Below, piece after piece: positions 13,079 to 22,887 of a stretch of 64,000 bases of DNA. Position numbers and translations under genes: made by a program. This DNA is from Halomonas sp. YLGW01. GTDB lineage: Bacteria > Pseudomonadota > Gammaproteobacteria > Pseudomonadales > Halomonadaceae. The notes under the pieces were generated by a model. It was given only the letters and a program-made list of their open reading frames with translations, did not search any database and was not told the origin of the DNA. The stretch lies in NCBI RefSeq assembly GCF_014840935.1, contig NZ_CP062005.1, forward strand, positions 1-64,000, written 5' to 3'. Numbering within the stretch: the stretch's first letter is position 1; each line of letters opens with the position of its first letter.

Positions 13079-13273
13079 GGTGCGATCTCTTGTTGAGCGA
13101 TGACGAGCATGGTGACCTCGCGGCGGATACCGAGCAAGGGCGTGGCCGGCGCGAGCCAGCCGCCCGGAAGGAGGATTTAATCCTCGAGGCACAGCCGCGT
13201 ATAGTACTCGGGGTTGCGCTCGGGAGACCAATATCGCCGGTCCGGCCTTTGCCCTTGTCATTGGGAGTCATTG

Positions 13274-14317
13274 TTGAAGATCATTCATGTCAACCTCGCC
13301 AAGGGGTATCGCGGCGGGGAGCGTCAGACCGAGCTGCTGATTCGGGAACTGGCGACGCGACCCGATGCGCGCCAGTGGCTGGCCTGTCGCCGGGATTCGC
13401 CGCTGCGTCAGCGGCTGGCCGGAGTTCGCGAGCTTGGCTTTATCGCGGCCGATCACCAGCTGGCCGGTCATCGTGCGGCCGGCCGGCTCGCCGCGGATAT
13501 CGTGCATGCTCACGAGGCCAAGGCCGTTCACTGGGCGGGGCTGCATCATCTGCGCTATCGGGTGCCCTACCTCCTGACCCGCCGGGTCGACACACCGATC
13601 AAGGACAAATGGAGCAACCGGCTCTTCTATCGCGGTGCGGCCAGCCGGGTGGCGATCTCTATGCCTATTCGCCAGCAGCTCCTCGAGCATGGCTGGGGCG
13701 AGGCGGCGCTGATTCCCAGTGTCCACTCCGGAGGCGAGACCGATCCTGGCGTGGCGAGGGCGCTGCGGGCCGATTTCCCCGGCAAGTACCTGATCGGGCA
13801 TGTCGGTGCCCTGGTCGATCGCCATAAGGGGCAGCGGGTGCTGATCGAGGCCGCACGACACCTCGAGACGCACCGTCCCGACCTGCAGGTGCTGTTCTTC
13901 GGTCGTGGCGAGGATGCCGAGCGACTTGAGGCCGAAGCCGCGGGTCTGGGCAACGTCACCTTCATGGGCTTCAAGGACAATATCGGCGACTACCTGCCGG
14001 GACTCGACCTCTTCGCCTTCCCCTCCCGCAACGAAGGGCTGGGATCGGTGCTGCTGGATGTCATGCACGCTGGGGTGCCGATCGTGGCCTCCCGGATCGG
14101 CGGCATTCCCGACATTGTCCATGACGAGGAGACAGGGCTGCTCGTGCCGCCCGATGATGCCGTGGCCCTGGCCGAGGCCATCGGGCGCCTGAAGGATGAT
14201 GCCGTGCTGGCACGCCGGTTGGTCGATGGTGCGCGGGCACGTCTCGATCGCTATACCCCGAAGGCCATGGCCGAGGCCTACTGGGGGCTTTATCAGGGGC
14301 TGGTGGCCATTCGCTGA
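13274..14317 (+). CDS. Family 4 (GT-B) glycosyltransferase, LPS core
   Basis: A 347-residue GT-B glycosyltransferase. The N terminus KIIHVNLAKGYRGGERQTEL and the C-terminal Glycos_transf_1 domain (LIGHVGALVDRHKGQRVLIEA; FPSRNEGLGSVLLDVMHAGVP) place it in GT4. The start is probably TTG 13274 behind gggag at 13263-13267; an adjacent in-frame TTG at 13271 is possible, and no ATG fits. Its donor and acceptor cannot be read from sequence, but its place between core genes argues for an outer/inner-core sugar. Confidence 0.85.
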   Translation: MKIIHVNLAKGYRGGERQTELLIRELATRPDARQWLACRRDSPLRQRLAGVRELGFIAADHQLAGHRAAGRLAADIVHAHEAKAVHWAGLHHLRYRVPYLLTRRVDTPIKDKWSNRLFYRGAASRVAISMPIRQQLLEHGWGEAALIPSVHSGGETDPGVARALRADFPGKYLIGHVGALVDRHKGQRVLIEAARHLETHRPDLQVLFFGRGEDAERLEAEAAGLGNVTFMGFKDNIGDYLPGLDLFAFPSRNEGLGSVLLDVMHAGVPIVASRIGGIPDIVHDEETGLLVPPDDAVALAEAIGRLKDDAVLARRLVDGARARLDRYTPKAMAEAYWGLYQGLVAIR

Positions 14318-14492
14318 TCGGCCGGGGTGGACGCGGCGGATGCGTAGCGCAGAATACGCCTCTGCTATTGCGAGAAACGAAGCGGCCAGCAGATGATCCA
14401 GGGATGAGGCCGTTAGGTGCAGGGATGCCGTCTAATCAGAACGCCGATGCCTTCCATCTTTGAGGGGCGGCGACGACGGGGTAAGTCTCGGC

Positions 14493-15470
14493 ATGAACGC
14501 ACTGGCCAAGTTGCACAAGAACGCGCACAAGTTTCACTTCTATTCGCGTCAGGCCGCCGGCCTGGCGGTGCCGGCGGCCATGCACCGCCGTCGCCTGGCG
14601 AGGATACTGGGCGAGCTCGCAATCCTCGACGAGGAGGTGCGCCGGGATATTGAGACCCGGGTCGCCTACTACAATCAGCAAGCGATGCCCTTCACGCTGG
14701 GTGAGGCCGCGACTCGGGTGAGCACCTTCACCCGGGACAAGAGCTGGGCCTACTATCTGGATCTGCTTGGCTACCTGCGCTTCTTCCCACGTCACCTGCG
14801 CTTTCATCATCGCTTCGGCGATGTTCGCGAGGTGCCGGATGTTCCCACCTTCGTCAAGAGCCGCCCGCTGAGCGAAAACAACCGCAATTCCGTGCTGCTC
14901 AAACTGAACACGGTGCGCCATTACTACATCTATCCCGATCGTACGCCCTATACGGCCAAGCGGGATCGGGTGGTATGGCGCGGCGCTTGCCATCGGCCGC
15001 ACCGTCAGGCCTTCGTCGAGCGCTTTCACGACCATCCCCTCTGCGATGTTGGCGACGTGCGGCGCAGTGCCCAGGGCCAGCCCTGGTATCGGCCCTTCCT
15101 GAGTGTTCCGGAGCAGCTCGAGTACAAGTTCGTGCTGAGCATCGAAGGCAAGGACGTGGCCACCAACCTCAAGTGGATCATGGCCTCGAACTCCCTGTGT
15201 CTGATGACGCGGCCGCGCTTCGAGACCTGGTTCATGGAGGGGCGGTTGATCCCGGGCCATCACTATGTCGAGCTGGCTGAGGACTACAGCGATCTCGAAG
15301 AGAAGCTTGCCCACTATCGAGCGCACCCGGAAGAAGCTCAGCGTATCATCGCCAACGCCAACGCTTACGTGGCACAGTTTCAGGACGCCTGGCGCGAGCG
15401 GCTGGTCAGCCTGCTGGTGATGGACAAGTACTTCGCTCGCTCGGGTCAGCCGTCGCTCTTGTCGTGGTAG
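14493..15470 (+). CDS. GT90 (CAP10/LpsA-type) lipopolysaccharide glycosyltransferase
   Basis: A 325-residue protein resembling the GT90/CAP10 family, which includes Haemophilus/Mannheimia-type LpsA core-modifying transferases. Visible family features are VPTFVKSRPL, NSVLLKLNTVRHYY, YKFVLSIEGKDVATNLKWIMASNS and MEGRLIPGHHYVEL, the last with the acidic DYSDLEEKLAHY. ATG 14493 was chosen over an in-frame TTG at 14460, which adds 11 residues of unlikely sequence. It is separated by 175 bases from the upstream GT4 gene and is convergent with kdkA. The sugar added is unknown. Confidence 0.82.
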   Translation: MNALAKLHKNAHKFHFYSRQAAGLAVPAAMHRRRLARILGELAILDEEVRRDIETRVAYYNQQAMPFTLGEAATRVSTFTRDKSWAYYLDLLGYLRFFPRHLRFHHRFGDVREVPDVPTFVKSRPLSENNRNSVLLKLNTVRHYYIYPDRTPYTAKRDRVVWRGACHRPHRQAFVERFHDHPLCDVGDVRRSAQGQPWYRPFLSVPEQLEYKFVLSIEGKDVATNLKWIMASNSLCLMTRPRFETWFMEGRLIPGHHYVELAEDYSDLEEKLAHYRAHPEEAQRIIANANAYVAQFQDAWRERLVSLLVMDKYFARSGQPSLLSW

Positions 15471-16225
15471 CCGGCGAGGATCGCGGGCAGCGATGCACTC
15501 GCACCGAATTTCTTAAGCGAGCGCTCCAGACGTGAAAGGTTGCCGGCCTGCCATCGGCCCGGCTGGCGCAGGCGGCAGCGATCCAGGTCGATCAGGAACA
15601 CCTCGCCGCCCGGGGTGACGAGCAGGTTGCGGGCGTTGAGGTCCACATGGTCGAGGCCTGAGTCATGGAAGCGGCGGATGGTGGCACCGACCCGCTCGAG
15701 CAGGGCGGCATCGGCATCTGCCAGGCAGTCGGCCAGGGCGCGGGCGCCGGTCAGGCGCACGGTGATCAGCGCGGCCTGATAGGTGAAGCCGTGCTGCCAG
15801 ACGCCGGCCGCGACCGGGCGTGGCACCGGCAGGCCCTTGGCGTGAAGGGCGGCGGTCAGGCGAAGCTCGCGAAAGGCGCGGGTGCGTTCGCGTCCGGTCC
15901 ATAGATAGTGTGCGTCGTTCACGCGGGCGATCAGACCGCCGCGCCGGTAGGGGCGCAGCACCCATTGCTCATCCGGCCGGTCGGGGGCGGTGAGAAAGAG
16001 GCTCGCCCCGCGCCCCGGGGCCTCGCCGGTCACGGCGTCGCGTTCGCGCCAGTAATCCGGGAAGAACCAGCGCGGCTCCAATGGCATGGAAGACGCACAT
16101 CGGCCGCGTGCCGCCCCTTCTTGAGCACCAATACCGGGAGGTTCCAGTGGCTTTCCCCCGTCACAAAAGCGCTCCGCATCATATAGAATGAAGTTCTTTT
16201 CTTTCTGGAACGTTGCCAACTGCAT
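15446..16225 (-). CDS. kdkA: 3-deoxy-D-manno-octulosonic acid (Kdo) kinase
   Basis: KdkA phosphorylates Kdo of Kdo-lipid A in bacteria whose inner core has a single phosphorylated Kdo. The 259-residue protein is a small kinase-fold enzyme: FFPDYWRER near the N terminus, the lysine-bearing strand WVLRPYRRGGLIARVNDAHYLW, catalytic loop HVDLNARNLLV, metal-binding IDLDRCRL. ATG 16225 is preceded by agagga at good spacing. This start overlaps the waaC ATG on the other strand (shared catg), so the two genes diverge with no gap. The 3' end overlaps the GT90 gene by 25 bases. Confidence 0.9.
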   Translation of the reverse strand: MQLATFQKEKNFILYDAERFCDGGKPLEPPGIGAQEGAARGRCASSMPLEPRWFFPDYWRERDAVTGEAPGRGASLFLTAPDRPDEQWVLRPYRRGGLIARVNDAHYLWTGRERTRAFRELRLTAALHAKGLPVPRPVAAGVWQHGFTYQAALITVRLTGARALADCLADADAALLERVGATIRRFHDSGLDHVDLNARNLLVTPGGEVFLIDLDRCRLRQPGRWQAGNLSRLERSLKKFGASASLPAILAGYHDKSDG

Positions 16226-17297
16226 GAAGCATCCTCTGCCCGCCCACCCCACGCACCTGTGCGTGCTTCGGCTCTCGGCCCTGGGCGATGTCTGTAACCT
16301 GGTGCCGACCGTGCGTGCCCTGCAGCGCCAGTGGCCAGGCGTGCGCATTACCTGGATCGTCGGTAAGGCGGAGCACAGTCTACTGTCGGGCCTGACCGGG
16401 GTCGAGTTCGTGGTCTACGACAAGGCGACCGGACTCGCCGGCATGCGCGAGATCTGGCGCACGCTCAAGGACACCCGCTTCGATGCGCTGCTGCACATGC
16501 AGCAGTCGCTGCGCGCCAGTGTGCTGTCCCTGGGGCTGCGTTCCCGGGTGCGCATCGGGTACGACAAGGCTCGGGCCAAGGACTGGCAGCACTGGTTCAC
16601 CCAGCATCAGCTGGCGCCGCATCCCCGTGCTCATGTGCTCGAGTCCTTCATGGACTTCGCTCGAGAGCTCGGCGTTGAGGACCTGACGCCCGAATGGGAC
16701 CTGGCGATTCCCGAGGACGCCCGGCGCGAGGCGCGCCAGGTCAGCGGCGAGGGGGAGTACGTGCTGATCAGCCCCTGCGCCAATCCGCGGCTTCGCAACT
16801 TCCGCAACTGGTCCGCCGAGGGCTATGCCGCGGTGATCGAGCACCTGTGGAGCCGCCACGGCCTCGCGACGGTGATGAGCGGCGGCGGCAGCACCCAGGA
16901 GCGGGAGATGGGCGCGCGCATCCAGGCGCTTTGCCCCGAGGGGGCGGTGATCGACGCCATCGGCGGCACCTCGCTGAAGGGGCTGCTGGCGTTGATCGAC
17001 GGCGCCTGCGCGGTGGTCGCCCCCGACTCCGGCCCCGTGCACATGGCCAACGCCCTGAATACCCCGACCGTGGGGCTCTATGCCACCACCAACCCGGAAC
17101 GCGCCGCCCCCTACCGCTGGCGCGCGCATGTCGTCAATCGCTATCCCGAGGCCGTGCGCACCTACCTGCACAAGTCGCCCGACGAGATCGTCTGGGGCAC
17201 GCGGGTGCGTCACCCCGATGCCATGTCGCTGATCCACGCCGAAGACGTGATTGCCCACCTCGACGCCCTATTGCTGGAGCCCCGTGATGAAGCTTGA
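16224..17297 (+). CDS. waaC: Lipopolysaccharide heptosyltransferase, GT9 (WaaC-like)
   Basis: A 357-residue GT9 heptosyltransferase that probably adds the first heptose to Kdo. It opens with [21 protein letters not shown], has [10 protein letters not shown] mid-protein and the C-terminal [31 protein letters not shown] 16224 sits 11 bases after ggaac; an in-frame ATG at 16188 would add 12 residues not expected in the family. It overlaps hldE by 11 bases. WaaC rather than another GT9 is inferred because WaaF is accounted for elsewhere in the window. Confidence 0.85.
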   Translation: MKHPLPAHPTHLCVLRLSALGDVCNLVPTVRALQRQWPGVRITWIVGKAEHSLLSGLTGVEFVVYDKATGLAGMREIWRTLKDTRFDALLHMQQSLRASVLSLGLRSRVRIGYDKARAKDWQHWFTQHQLAPHPRAHVLESFMDFARELGVEDLTPEWDLAIPEDARREARQVSGEGEYVLISPCANPRLRNFRNWSAEGYAAVIEHLWSRHGLATVMSGGGSTQEREMGARIQALCPEGAVIDAIGGTSLKGLLALIDGACAVVAPDSGPVHMANALNTPTVGLYATTNPERAAPYRWRAHVVNRYPEAVRTYLHKSPDEIVWGTRVRHPDAMSLIHAEDVIAHLDALLLEPRDEA

Positions 17298-18717
17298 CCT
17301 GACCGCTCTCGAACAGGCCCGCCTGCTGGTGGTGGGCGACGTGATGCTCGATCGCTATTGGCACGGGGGCACCTCGCGGATCTCGCCTGAGGCCCCGGTG
17401 CCAGTGGTCAAGGTCAATGACGGTGAGGACCGTCCCGGCGGCGCCGCCAACGTGGCCCTCAACATCGCCTCCCTGGGCGCCCACGCCGCGCTCGCGGGTC
17501 TGGTCGGCGATGACGAGAATGCTGACCTGCTGACCCATCGCCTCGAAGACTCCGGAGTGAGCACACACTTTCAGCGCAGCGCCGAGATCCCGACCATTGC
17601 CAAGCTCCGGGTGATGAGCCGCAACCAACAGCTGATTCGCCTGGACTTCGAGCAGGCCCTCGATGAGGTGGATACCCAGGACCTGCAGGCTCGGGTCGAG
17701 GCACAGCTCGGCGACGCCGACCTGGTGATCCTCTCCGATTACGGCAAGGGCACCCTGAATCGCGTCGAGTCGCTGATCCCGCTGATCCGCGCCGCCGGCA
17801 AGCGGGTGCTGGTCGACCCCAAGGGCAGCGATTTCCGCCGTTACCGCGGGGCCAGCGTGGTCACCCCTAACTTGACCGAGTTCGAGGCCGTGGTTGGCCC
17901 CTGCCGCAGCGACGAGGAGCTGGCCGCCAAGGGCGAGGCACTCCGCGCCGAGCTCGATCTCGAGGCCCTGCTGATCACCCGCAGCGAGAAGGGCATGACC
18001 CTGATCCGCGGCGATCATGCTCCGCTTCACCTGCCGACCCGGGCCCGCGAGGTCTACGACGTCACCGGCGCCGGCGATACCGTGATCGGCGTGCTGGGCC
18101 TGGCACTGGCCGCCGGCCACGGCTTCCCCGAGGCCATGACGCTGGCCAACCTGGCCGCAGGCCTGGTGGTAGCCAAGCCGGGCACCGCGACCCTCTCGAT
18201 CGCCGAGCTCTATACTGCCCTGCACGGCGACAAGCTGGCCGAGTTTGGCCTCATCCAGGCCGCGCCGCTGGTCGAGGCAGTGCGTGCCGCTCAGGCCCGC
18301 GGCGAGAAGGTGGTGATGACCAACGGCTGCTTCGACATCCTGCATGCCGGCCACGTGGCCTATCTCGAGCAGGCTCGCCGGCTCGGCGACCGGCTGATTG
18401 TGGCGGTCAACGATGATGCCTCGATCGCCCGGCTCAAGGGCCCCACCCGGCCGATCAACCCCCTTAACCGGCGCATGCAGGTGCTCGCGGGCCTGGGCGC
18501 CGTGGACTGGGTGGTGCCCTTCGGGGAGGACACTCCCGCAGCGCTGATCGAGACCGTGCTGCCCGACGTGCTGGTCAAGGGCGGCGACTACCGGCCCGCC
18601 GACATCGCCGGGGGCGAGGCGGTGATCAGTAACGGCGGCGAGGTGCGGGTGCTCGACTTCGAGGACGGCGTTTCTACCACCGCGATGATCTCGACCATCC
18701 TCGACCGGGAGCGCTGA
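17287..18717 (+). CDS. hldE: Bifunctional heptose-7-phosphate kinase / ADP-heptose synthase
   Basis: HldE (RfaE) phosphorylates heptose 7-phosphate at C1, then adenylylates heptose 1-phosphate. The 476 residues are a fusion: a PfkB/ribokinase domain (about 1-315; [14 protein letters not shown]; anion-hole GAGD at 261-264) and a cytidylyltransferase-like domain (about 340-476; [20 protein letters not shown] from 345, [15 protein letters not shown]). It overlaps waaC by 11 bases and waaA by 1 base, implying a waaC-hldE-waaA operon. Normal full length. Confidence 0.97.
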   Translation: MKLDLTALEQARLLVVGDVMLDRYWHGGTSRISPEAPVPVVKVNDGEDRPGGAANVALNIASLGAHAALAGLVGDDENADLLTHRLEDSGVSTHFQRSAEIPTIAKLRVMSRNQQLIRLDFEQALDEVDTQDLQARVEAQLGDADLVILSDYGKGTLNRVESLIPLIRAAGKRVLVDPKGSDFRRYRGASVVTPNLTEFEAVVGPCRSDEELAAKGEALRAELDLEALLITRSEKGMTLIRGDHAPLHLPTRAREVYDVTGAGDTVIGVLGLALAAGHGFPEAMTLANLAAGLVVAKPGTATLSIAELYTALHGDKLAEFGLIQAAPLVEAVRAAQARGEKVVMTNGCFDILHAGHVAYLEQARRLGDRLIVAVNDDASIARLKGPTRPINPLNRRMQVLAGLGAVDWVVPFGEDTPAALIETVLPDVLVKGGDYRPADIAGGEAVISNGGEVRVLDFEDGVSTTAMISTILDRER

Positions 18718-20063
18718 TGCCCGCCCGCTGGCCCCGGCTCGCCTACTCGACGGCGCTCTATGGCCTCGCGCCGTTGATCTGGCAGCGGGTCTGGCGTGAG
18801 CAGGCGCTCGCTCACCCGCGGCGAGAACGTCTCGGGCTGATTCCCCACTCCTCTGCGGGCACATCGGCCGACGGCCTCGCCGAGCGTCCCGTGACCTGGC
18901 TTCATTGCGCGTCGGTCGGCGAAGTGCTGGCGGCCCGGCCGTTGATCGAGGCGCTGGTCGCCGCCCGCCCCGGCCACCAGTTGGTGGTCACCACCATGAC
19001 CGCCACCGGCGCCGACCGGGTTCAGGCCCTGGCCGACAAGCTCAATACAGAAGGTGCTGGCGCGATAGTGAGCCATCACTTCGTTCCCCTGGATTTCCCC
19101 GGTGCCGCGCGGCGCTTCGTCGACCGCCTCGCCCCGGTACAGGCGATCTTCTTCGAGACCGAGCTGTGGCCCAACCTGCTCGCCGCCTGCCGTCGTCGGG
19201 GCGTGCCGGTGGCGGTGGTCAACGGCCGCCTGTCGCCCCGCGCCTTCGCCCGCTACTTGAAGATCCGCCCACTGATGGCGGCGGCGCTCGCCAACGTCGA
19301 CTGGCTGGCCGCCAAATCCGACGAGGACGCCGAGCGCTTTCAGGCGCTGGGCATGGCCGAGGCGAACACCGCCATGGTGGGCTCCCTCAAGTTTGATATG
19401 TGTGCCTCCGACGAGGATCTCGAGCGAAGTGAGCGCTTGCGTACCTGGCTCGGCGAGCGGCCGACCTGGGTCGCCGGCTCGACCCACCCCGGCGAAGACG
19501 AGCCGCTGCTCGCCGCGCATCGGCGCCTGCTCGAGACGCATCCCGAGGCGCTGCTGATCCTGGTCCCCCGCCACCCTCAACGCTTCGATGAGGTGGCCGC
19601 TCTGTGTGAGACGCAGGGTGAGACACAGGGCATGCGCGTGGCGCGCCGATCCCGGGACGAGCGCCCCGGTCCCGAAACAGAGGTCTATCTCGCCGACACC
19701 ATGGGCGAGCTGTCGACGCTCTATGGGGCCGCGGATATCGCCTTCGTCGGCGGCAGCCTGGTACCGATCGGCGGCCACAACCTGCTCGAGCCCGCGGTGC
19801 TGGGAGTGCCGGTGGTCACCGGGCCGTCGCTCGAGAACTTCAGCGACGTCGCCGCGACCCTGCGTGAGGCCGGAGCGCTCACCGAGGTGCCTGATGGCGA
19901 GGCGCTGGCGGCGACCCTGGCCGCGTTCCTCGACGACCCGGCGGCTCGGGACCGCCTCGGCGAGGCGGGGCGACGAGTGGTGGCGGCCAACCGGGGCGCG
20001 CTTTCGCGCACCCTCGATGGCCTGGGTCGGATGCTGGAGGCTAAAGGGGTAAGGGCGAAGTAA
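18717..20063 (+). CDS. waaA: Kdo transferase
   Basis: WaaA (KdtA) transfers Kdo from CMP-Kdo to lipid A precursor at the inner membrane. The 448-residue protein starts with a membrane-anchoring segment (LAYSTALYGLAPLIW), then WLHCASVGEVLAARPLIEAL, FFETELWPNLLAACRRRGVP and, in the second Rossmann domain, VGGSLVPIGGHNLLEPAVLGVPVVTGP. It starts at TGATG overlapping hldE. Given kdkA nearby, a monofunctional WaaA adding one Kdo is likely; this is inferred from the known WaaA/KdkA pairing. Confidence 0.95.
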   Translation: MPARWPRLAYSTALYGLAPLIWQRVWREQALAHPRRERLGLIPHSSAGTSADGLAERPVTWLHCASVGEVLAARPLIEALVAARPGHQLVVTTMTATGADRVQALADKLNTEGAGAIVSHHFVPLDFPGAARRFVDRLAPVQAIFFETELWPNLLAACRRRGVPVAVVNGRLSPRAFARYLKIRPLMAAALANVDWLAAKSDEDAERFQALGMAEANTAMVGSLKFDMCASDEDLERSERLRTWLGERPTWVAGSTHPGEDEPLLAAHRRLLETHPEALLILVPRHPQRFDEVAALCETQGETQGMRVARRSRDERPGPETEVYLADTMGELSTLYGAADIAFVGGSLVPIGGHNLLEPAVLGVPVVTGPSLENFSDVAATLREAGALTEVPDGEALAATLAAFLDDPAARDRLGEAGRRVVAANRGALSRTLDGLGRMLEAKGVRAK

Positions 20064-20071
20064 GTATTCGC

Positions 20072-20752
20072 TTACGACTGGCCTTTCTCGATGCGCTCCA
20101 CGCCCTGGGCGCCGCCGAGTAGCAGCACATCGGCACTGCGCGCGGCGAACAGGCCGTTGGTGACCACACCGACGATGGCATTCAGGCGGGCCTCCATGGC
20201 CACCGGGTCCTCGATCATGAACTCATAGCAGTCGAGGATCTGGTTGCCGTTGTCGGTCACCACCCCGTCGCGGTAGACCGGTGTGGCGCCTAGCTTGACC
20301 AGCTCCCGGGCCACGTAGGAGCGCGCCATCGGAATCACCTCCACCGGCAGCGGGAAGTCACCCAGCACCTCGACTCGCTTCGAGGCATCGGCGATGCACA
20401 CGAAACGCTCGGCGCAGGCGGCGACGATCTTCTCACGGGTCAGGGCCGCCCCGCCGCCCTTGATCATCTCTAGGCGAGGGTTGATCTCGTCGGCGCCGTC
20501 CACGTATACCGGCACCGTTCCCGCCTGGTTCAGCTCGACCACCTCGATGCCATGATCGCGCAGGCGCCGGGCGGTGGCCTCGGAGCTGGCCACGGCGGCC
20601 TGGAAGTCGTCGCGCAGGGCGGCCAGGCGGTCGATGAAGCGGTCGGCGGTGGAGCCGGTGCCGACGCCGATGATCACCTCGCGGCCGAGCAACGGGCGAA
20701 TTTCCTCGATGGCGGCGGCGGCCACTGCGTCCTTCAGTTCGTCTTGAGTCAT
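20072..20752 (-). CDS. rpiA: Ribose-5-phosphate isomerase A
   Basis: RpiA interconverts ribose 5-phosphate and ribulose 5-phosphate in the pentose phosphate pathway. From ATG 20752 it is 226 residues (family about 220): [18 protein letters not shown], phosphate-binding [26 protein letters not shown], and [14 protein letters not shown] with the catalytic region. Upstream in-frame codons to 20974 lack the family pattern. Convergent with waaA, only 8 bases between stops. Confidence 0.96.
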   Translation of the reverse strand: MTQDELKDAVAAAAIEEIRPLLGREVIIGVGTGSTADRFIDRLAALRDDFQAAVASSEATARRLRDHGIEVVELNQAGTVPVYVDGADEINPRLEMIKGGGAALTREKIVAACAERFVCIADASKRVEVLGDFPLPVEVIPMARSYVARELVKLGATPVYRDGVVTDNGNQILDCYEFMIEDPVAMEARLNAIVGVVTNGLFAARSADVLLLGGAQGVERIEKGQS

Positions 20753-20942
20753 GGGAGCTCGCTTGGGAATGGCGGAAGGGTGGCGGCGATTATAGGTCAG
20801 TTGGGCGCCCGTGTTGATGCTTCCGCCCTCCGGCGGTGACGGCGCTGGACGCCACGGCTGCGGGTCTGCTACCAATAGAAGCTTTGCCACGCACGCGTTG
20901 ATCGCATGGCGCCCGCCATGCCGCTGCCCTTGGGACATCAGG

Positions 20943-22457
20943 ATGCTCGAAGAAACCGTCAAGAAGATACTCACCGCCCGGGTCTATGAAGCCGCTCGGG
21001 AAACGCCGATTTCACCGGCCACCATCCTCTCCAAGCGTCTGCACAACCAGATTCTGATCAAGCGCGAAGACCTGCAGCCGGTCTATTCCTTCAAGATCCG
21101 CGGCGCCTACAACAAGATGGCGCAGCTCACTGAAGAGCAGAAGGCCAAGGGCGTGATCGCCGCCTCGGCGGGCAATCATGCCCAGGGGCTGGCGTTGGCC
21201 GCCAAGCTGATGGGCGTGAAGGCGGTGATCGTGATGCCGCGCATCACCCCGGAGATCAAGGTCCAGGCGGTGCGGGCGCGGGGTGCCAAGGTGATCCTCA
21301 AGGGCGATGCCTTCGCCGCCGCGGCCGCCCACGCCCAGGAGCTGATCGAGGAGCACGGCTACACCTATATCCCGCCCTTCGACGACATCGACGTGGTGGC
21401 CGGTCAGGGCACCATCGGCGTGGAGATCCTGCGCCAGCACGGCGGCCGCCTGGATGCAGTCTTCGTGCCGGTGGGCGGCGGCGGCCTGATCGCGGGCGTG
21501 GCGGCCTACATCAAGTACCTGCGCCCCGAGATCAAGGTGATCGGTGTCGAGTCCGAGGACAGCGCCAGCTTCAAGGCGGCACTGGAGGCAGGCGAACGCG
21601 TGGTGCTGGATCAGGTCGGCGTCTTCGCCGAGGGCGTCGCCGTGGCCCAGGCCGGCGAAGTGCCCTTCGCCGTCGCCAAGGATCTGATCGACGAGATCAT
21701 CACCGTCAACGCCGACGAGATGTGCGCCGCGGTCAAGGACATCTTCGAGGATACCCGGGCGGTGGCCGAGACCTCCGGCGCCTTGTCGCTGGCCGGCCTG
21801 AAGAAGTATATCCAGCGCGAAGGCGCCGAGGGCGAGACGCTTCTGTGCATCAACTCGGGCGCCAACACCAACTTCGATCGCCTGCAGCATATCGCCGAGC
21901 GCACCGAGCTCGGCGAGCAGCGCGAGGCGATCCTGGCGGTGACCATCCCCGAGCGGCCGGGCAGCTTCAAGCGCTTCTGCAAGGCCATCGGCAAGCGCAT
22001 GGTCACCGAGTTCAACTACCGCTACGCCGACCCCGACGGCGCCCATATCTTCGTCGGCGTGCAGGTCAAGCCGGGCGGCGAGGACCGCCAGGCGGTGATC
22101 GGCAAGCTGCGTGACGCGGGCTACCCGGTGGTCGACCTCACCGACGACGAGATGGCCAAGCTGCATATTCGCCACCTGGGTGGCGGGCGTCCCAAGGAGC
22201 AGTTCGAGGAAGAGGTCTATCGCTTCGAGTTTCCCGAGCGCCCCGGGGCGCTGATGAACTTCCTGACGCACCTGCCGGCGGACTGGAACATCTCGCTGTT
22301 CCATTACCGCAACCACGGCGCCGCCTATGGCCGGGTGCTGGTCGGCATGCAGTTGCCCAGTGATGATCGCTCCCACGTCGAGGAGTACTTCGATGCCATC
22401 GGCTATCGCTACTGGAAGGAAACCGACAACCCGGCCTATCGACTGTTCATGGCCTGA
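20943..22457 (+). CDS. ilvA: Threonine ammonia-lyase, biosynthetic
   Basis: IlvA deaminates threonine to 2-oxobutanoate, the first step of isoleucine synthesis. The 504-residue enzyme has a PLP domain (about 1-320; PLP lysine K51 in YSFKIRGAY; phosphate loop GGGGLIAGV) and two C-terminal ACT-like regulatory domains (about 330-500), as in the isoleucine-inhibited form. ATG 20943 gives [19 protein letters not shown] small hairpin (gcatggc 20904-20910 / gccatgc 20915-20921) lies just upstream and the ribosome binding site is weak. It is divergent from rpiA. Confidence 0.95.
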   Translation: MLEETVKKILTARVYEAARETPISPATILSKRLHNQILIKREDLQPVYSFKIRGAYNKMAQLTEEQKAKGVIAASAGNHAQGLALAAKLMGVKAVIVMPRITPEIKVQAVRARGAKVILKGDAFAAAAAHAQELIEEHGYTYIPPFDDIDVVAGQGTIGVEILRQHGGRLDAVFVPVGGGGLIAGVAAYIKYLRPEIKVIGVESEDSASFKAALEAGERVVLDQVGVFAEGVAVAQAGEVPFAVAKDLIDEIITVNADEMCAAVKDIFEDTRAVAETSGALSLAGLKKYIQREGAEGETLLCINSGANTNFDRLQHIAERTELGEQREAILAVTIPERPGSFKRFCKAIGKRMVTEFNYRYADPDGAHIFVGVQVKPGGEDRQAVIGKLRDAGYPVVDLTDDEMAKLHIRHLGGGRPKEQFEEEVYRFEFPERPGALMNFLTHLPADWNISLFHYRNHGAAYGRVLVGMQLPSDDRSHVEEYFDAIGYRYWKETDNPAYRLFMA

Positions 22458-22548
22458 GTCTGGTGGATATCACTGTGTGTAAGCGGTAACTAACGGCTAG
22501 CCTTAGCTATGGCAGGCGTTTTATCATGTGCTCAGGCTATCGAGGCAA

Positions 22549-22577
22549 TTGTCATTCTTTAGGCTTAGCCGTATAGT
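22549..22577 (+). promoter_or_regulatory. Strong sigma-70 promoter of the small peptide gene
   Basis: TTGTCA (22549-22554), a 17-base spacer and TATAGT (22572-22577) form a near-consensus promoter. A short hairpin, cgtcgt/acgacg at 22585-22603, lies about where the transcript would begin. The next start codon is ATG 22639. Confidence 0.78.
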
Positions 22578-22638
22578 CTTTTTACGTCGTTTGTCAGACG
22601 ACGCTTACATCTTTTGTTACGACATCATGGAGTTGGCA

Positions 22639-22734
22639 ATGAAACGCAAGCCCGATCTGGTCATGGCGCTGGTGCTGGTCTTCGGCCTCGGAGTGGTCGC
22701 CACCGGTTATGCCCAGGCCCTGGGCGGTAGCTGA
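22639..22734 (+). CDS. 31-residue single-span membrane peptide, function unknown
   Basis: A tiny gene encoding 31 residues: a basic N terminus MKRKPDLV, then a hydrophobic stretch from about residue 8 to 24 rich in V, L, A and G, and a short tail ending ALGGS. ATG 22639 has ggag at 22629-22632 at good spacing. It has a near-consensus promoter upstream and an intrinsic terminator downstream, so it is a self-contained transcription unit between ilvA and fau. The hydrophobic part may be a membrane anchor or an uncleaved signal. I do not know its function. Confidence 0.65.
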   Translation: MKRKPDLVMALVLVFGLGVVATGYAQALGGS

Positions 22735-22815
22735 TTCCCAGGCTTCGCCAGAGCTCTTGCAAGAGCCCCCGCCAGACCCTGTACGCATCATCCAGGCGCC
22801 TTACCCGGATGAGCC

Positions 22816-22856
22816 CAAAAAGACCGGCCACTGCTCAGTCAGTGGCCGGTCTTTTA
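22816..22856. terminator. Bidirectional intrinsic terminator
   Basis: aagaccggccactg (22820-22833) pairs with cagtggccggtctt (22840-22853) around a 6-base loop, flanked by A-rich and T-rich runs. It serves the small peptide gene on the plus strand and fau on the minus strand. Confidence 0.92.
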
Positions 22857-22887
22857 TTGTGCCTGCGTATGCTCGCGTGACGTGCTC

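Noticed and set aside
21012-22376. 454-codon minus-strand frame antisense to ilvA
   Set aside because: It is low-information His/Leu/Asp-rich antisense sequence with no motifs.
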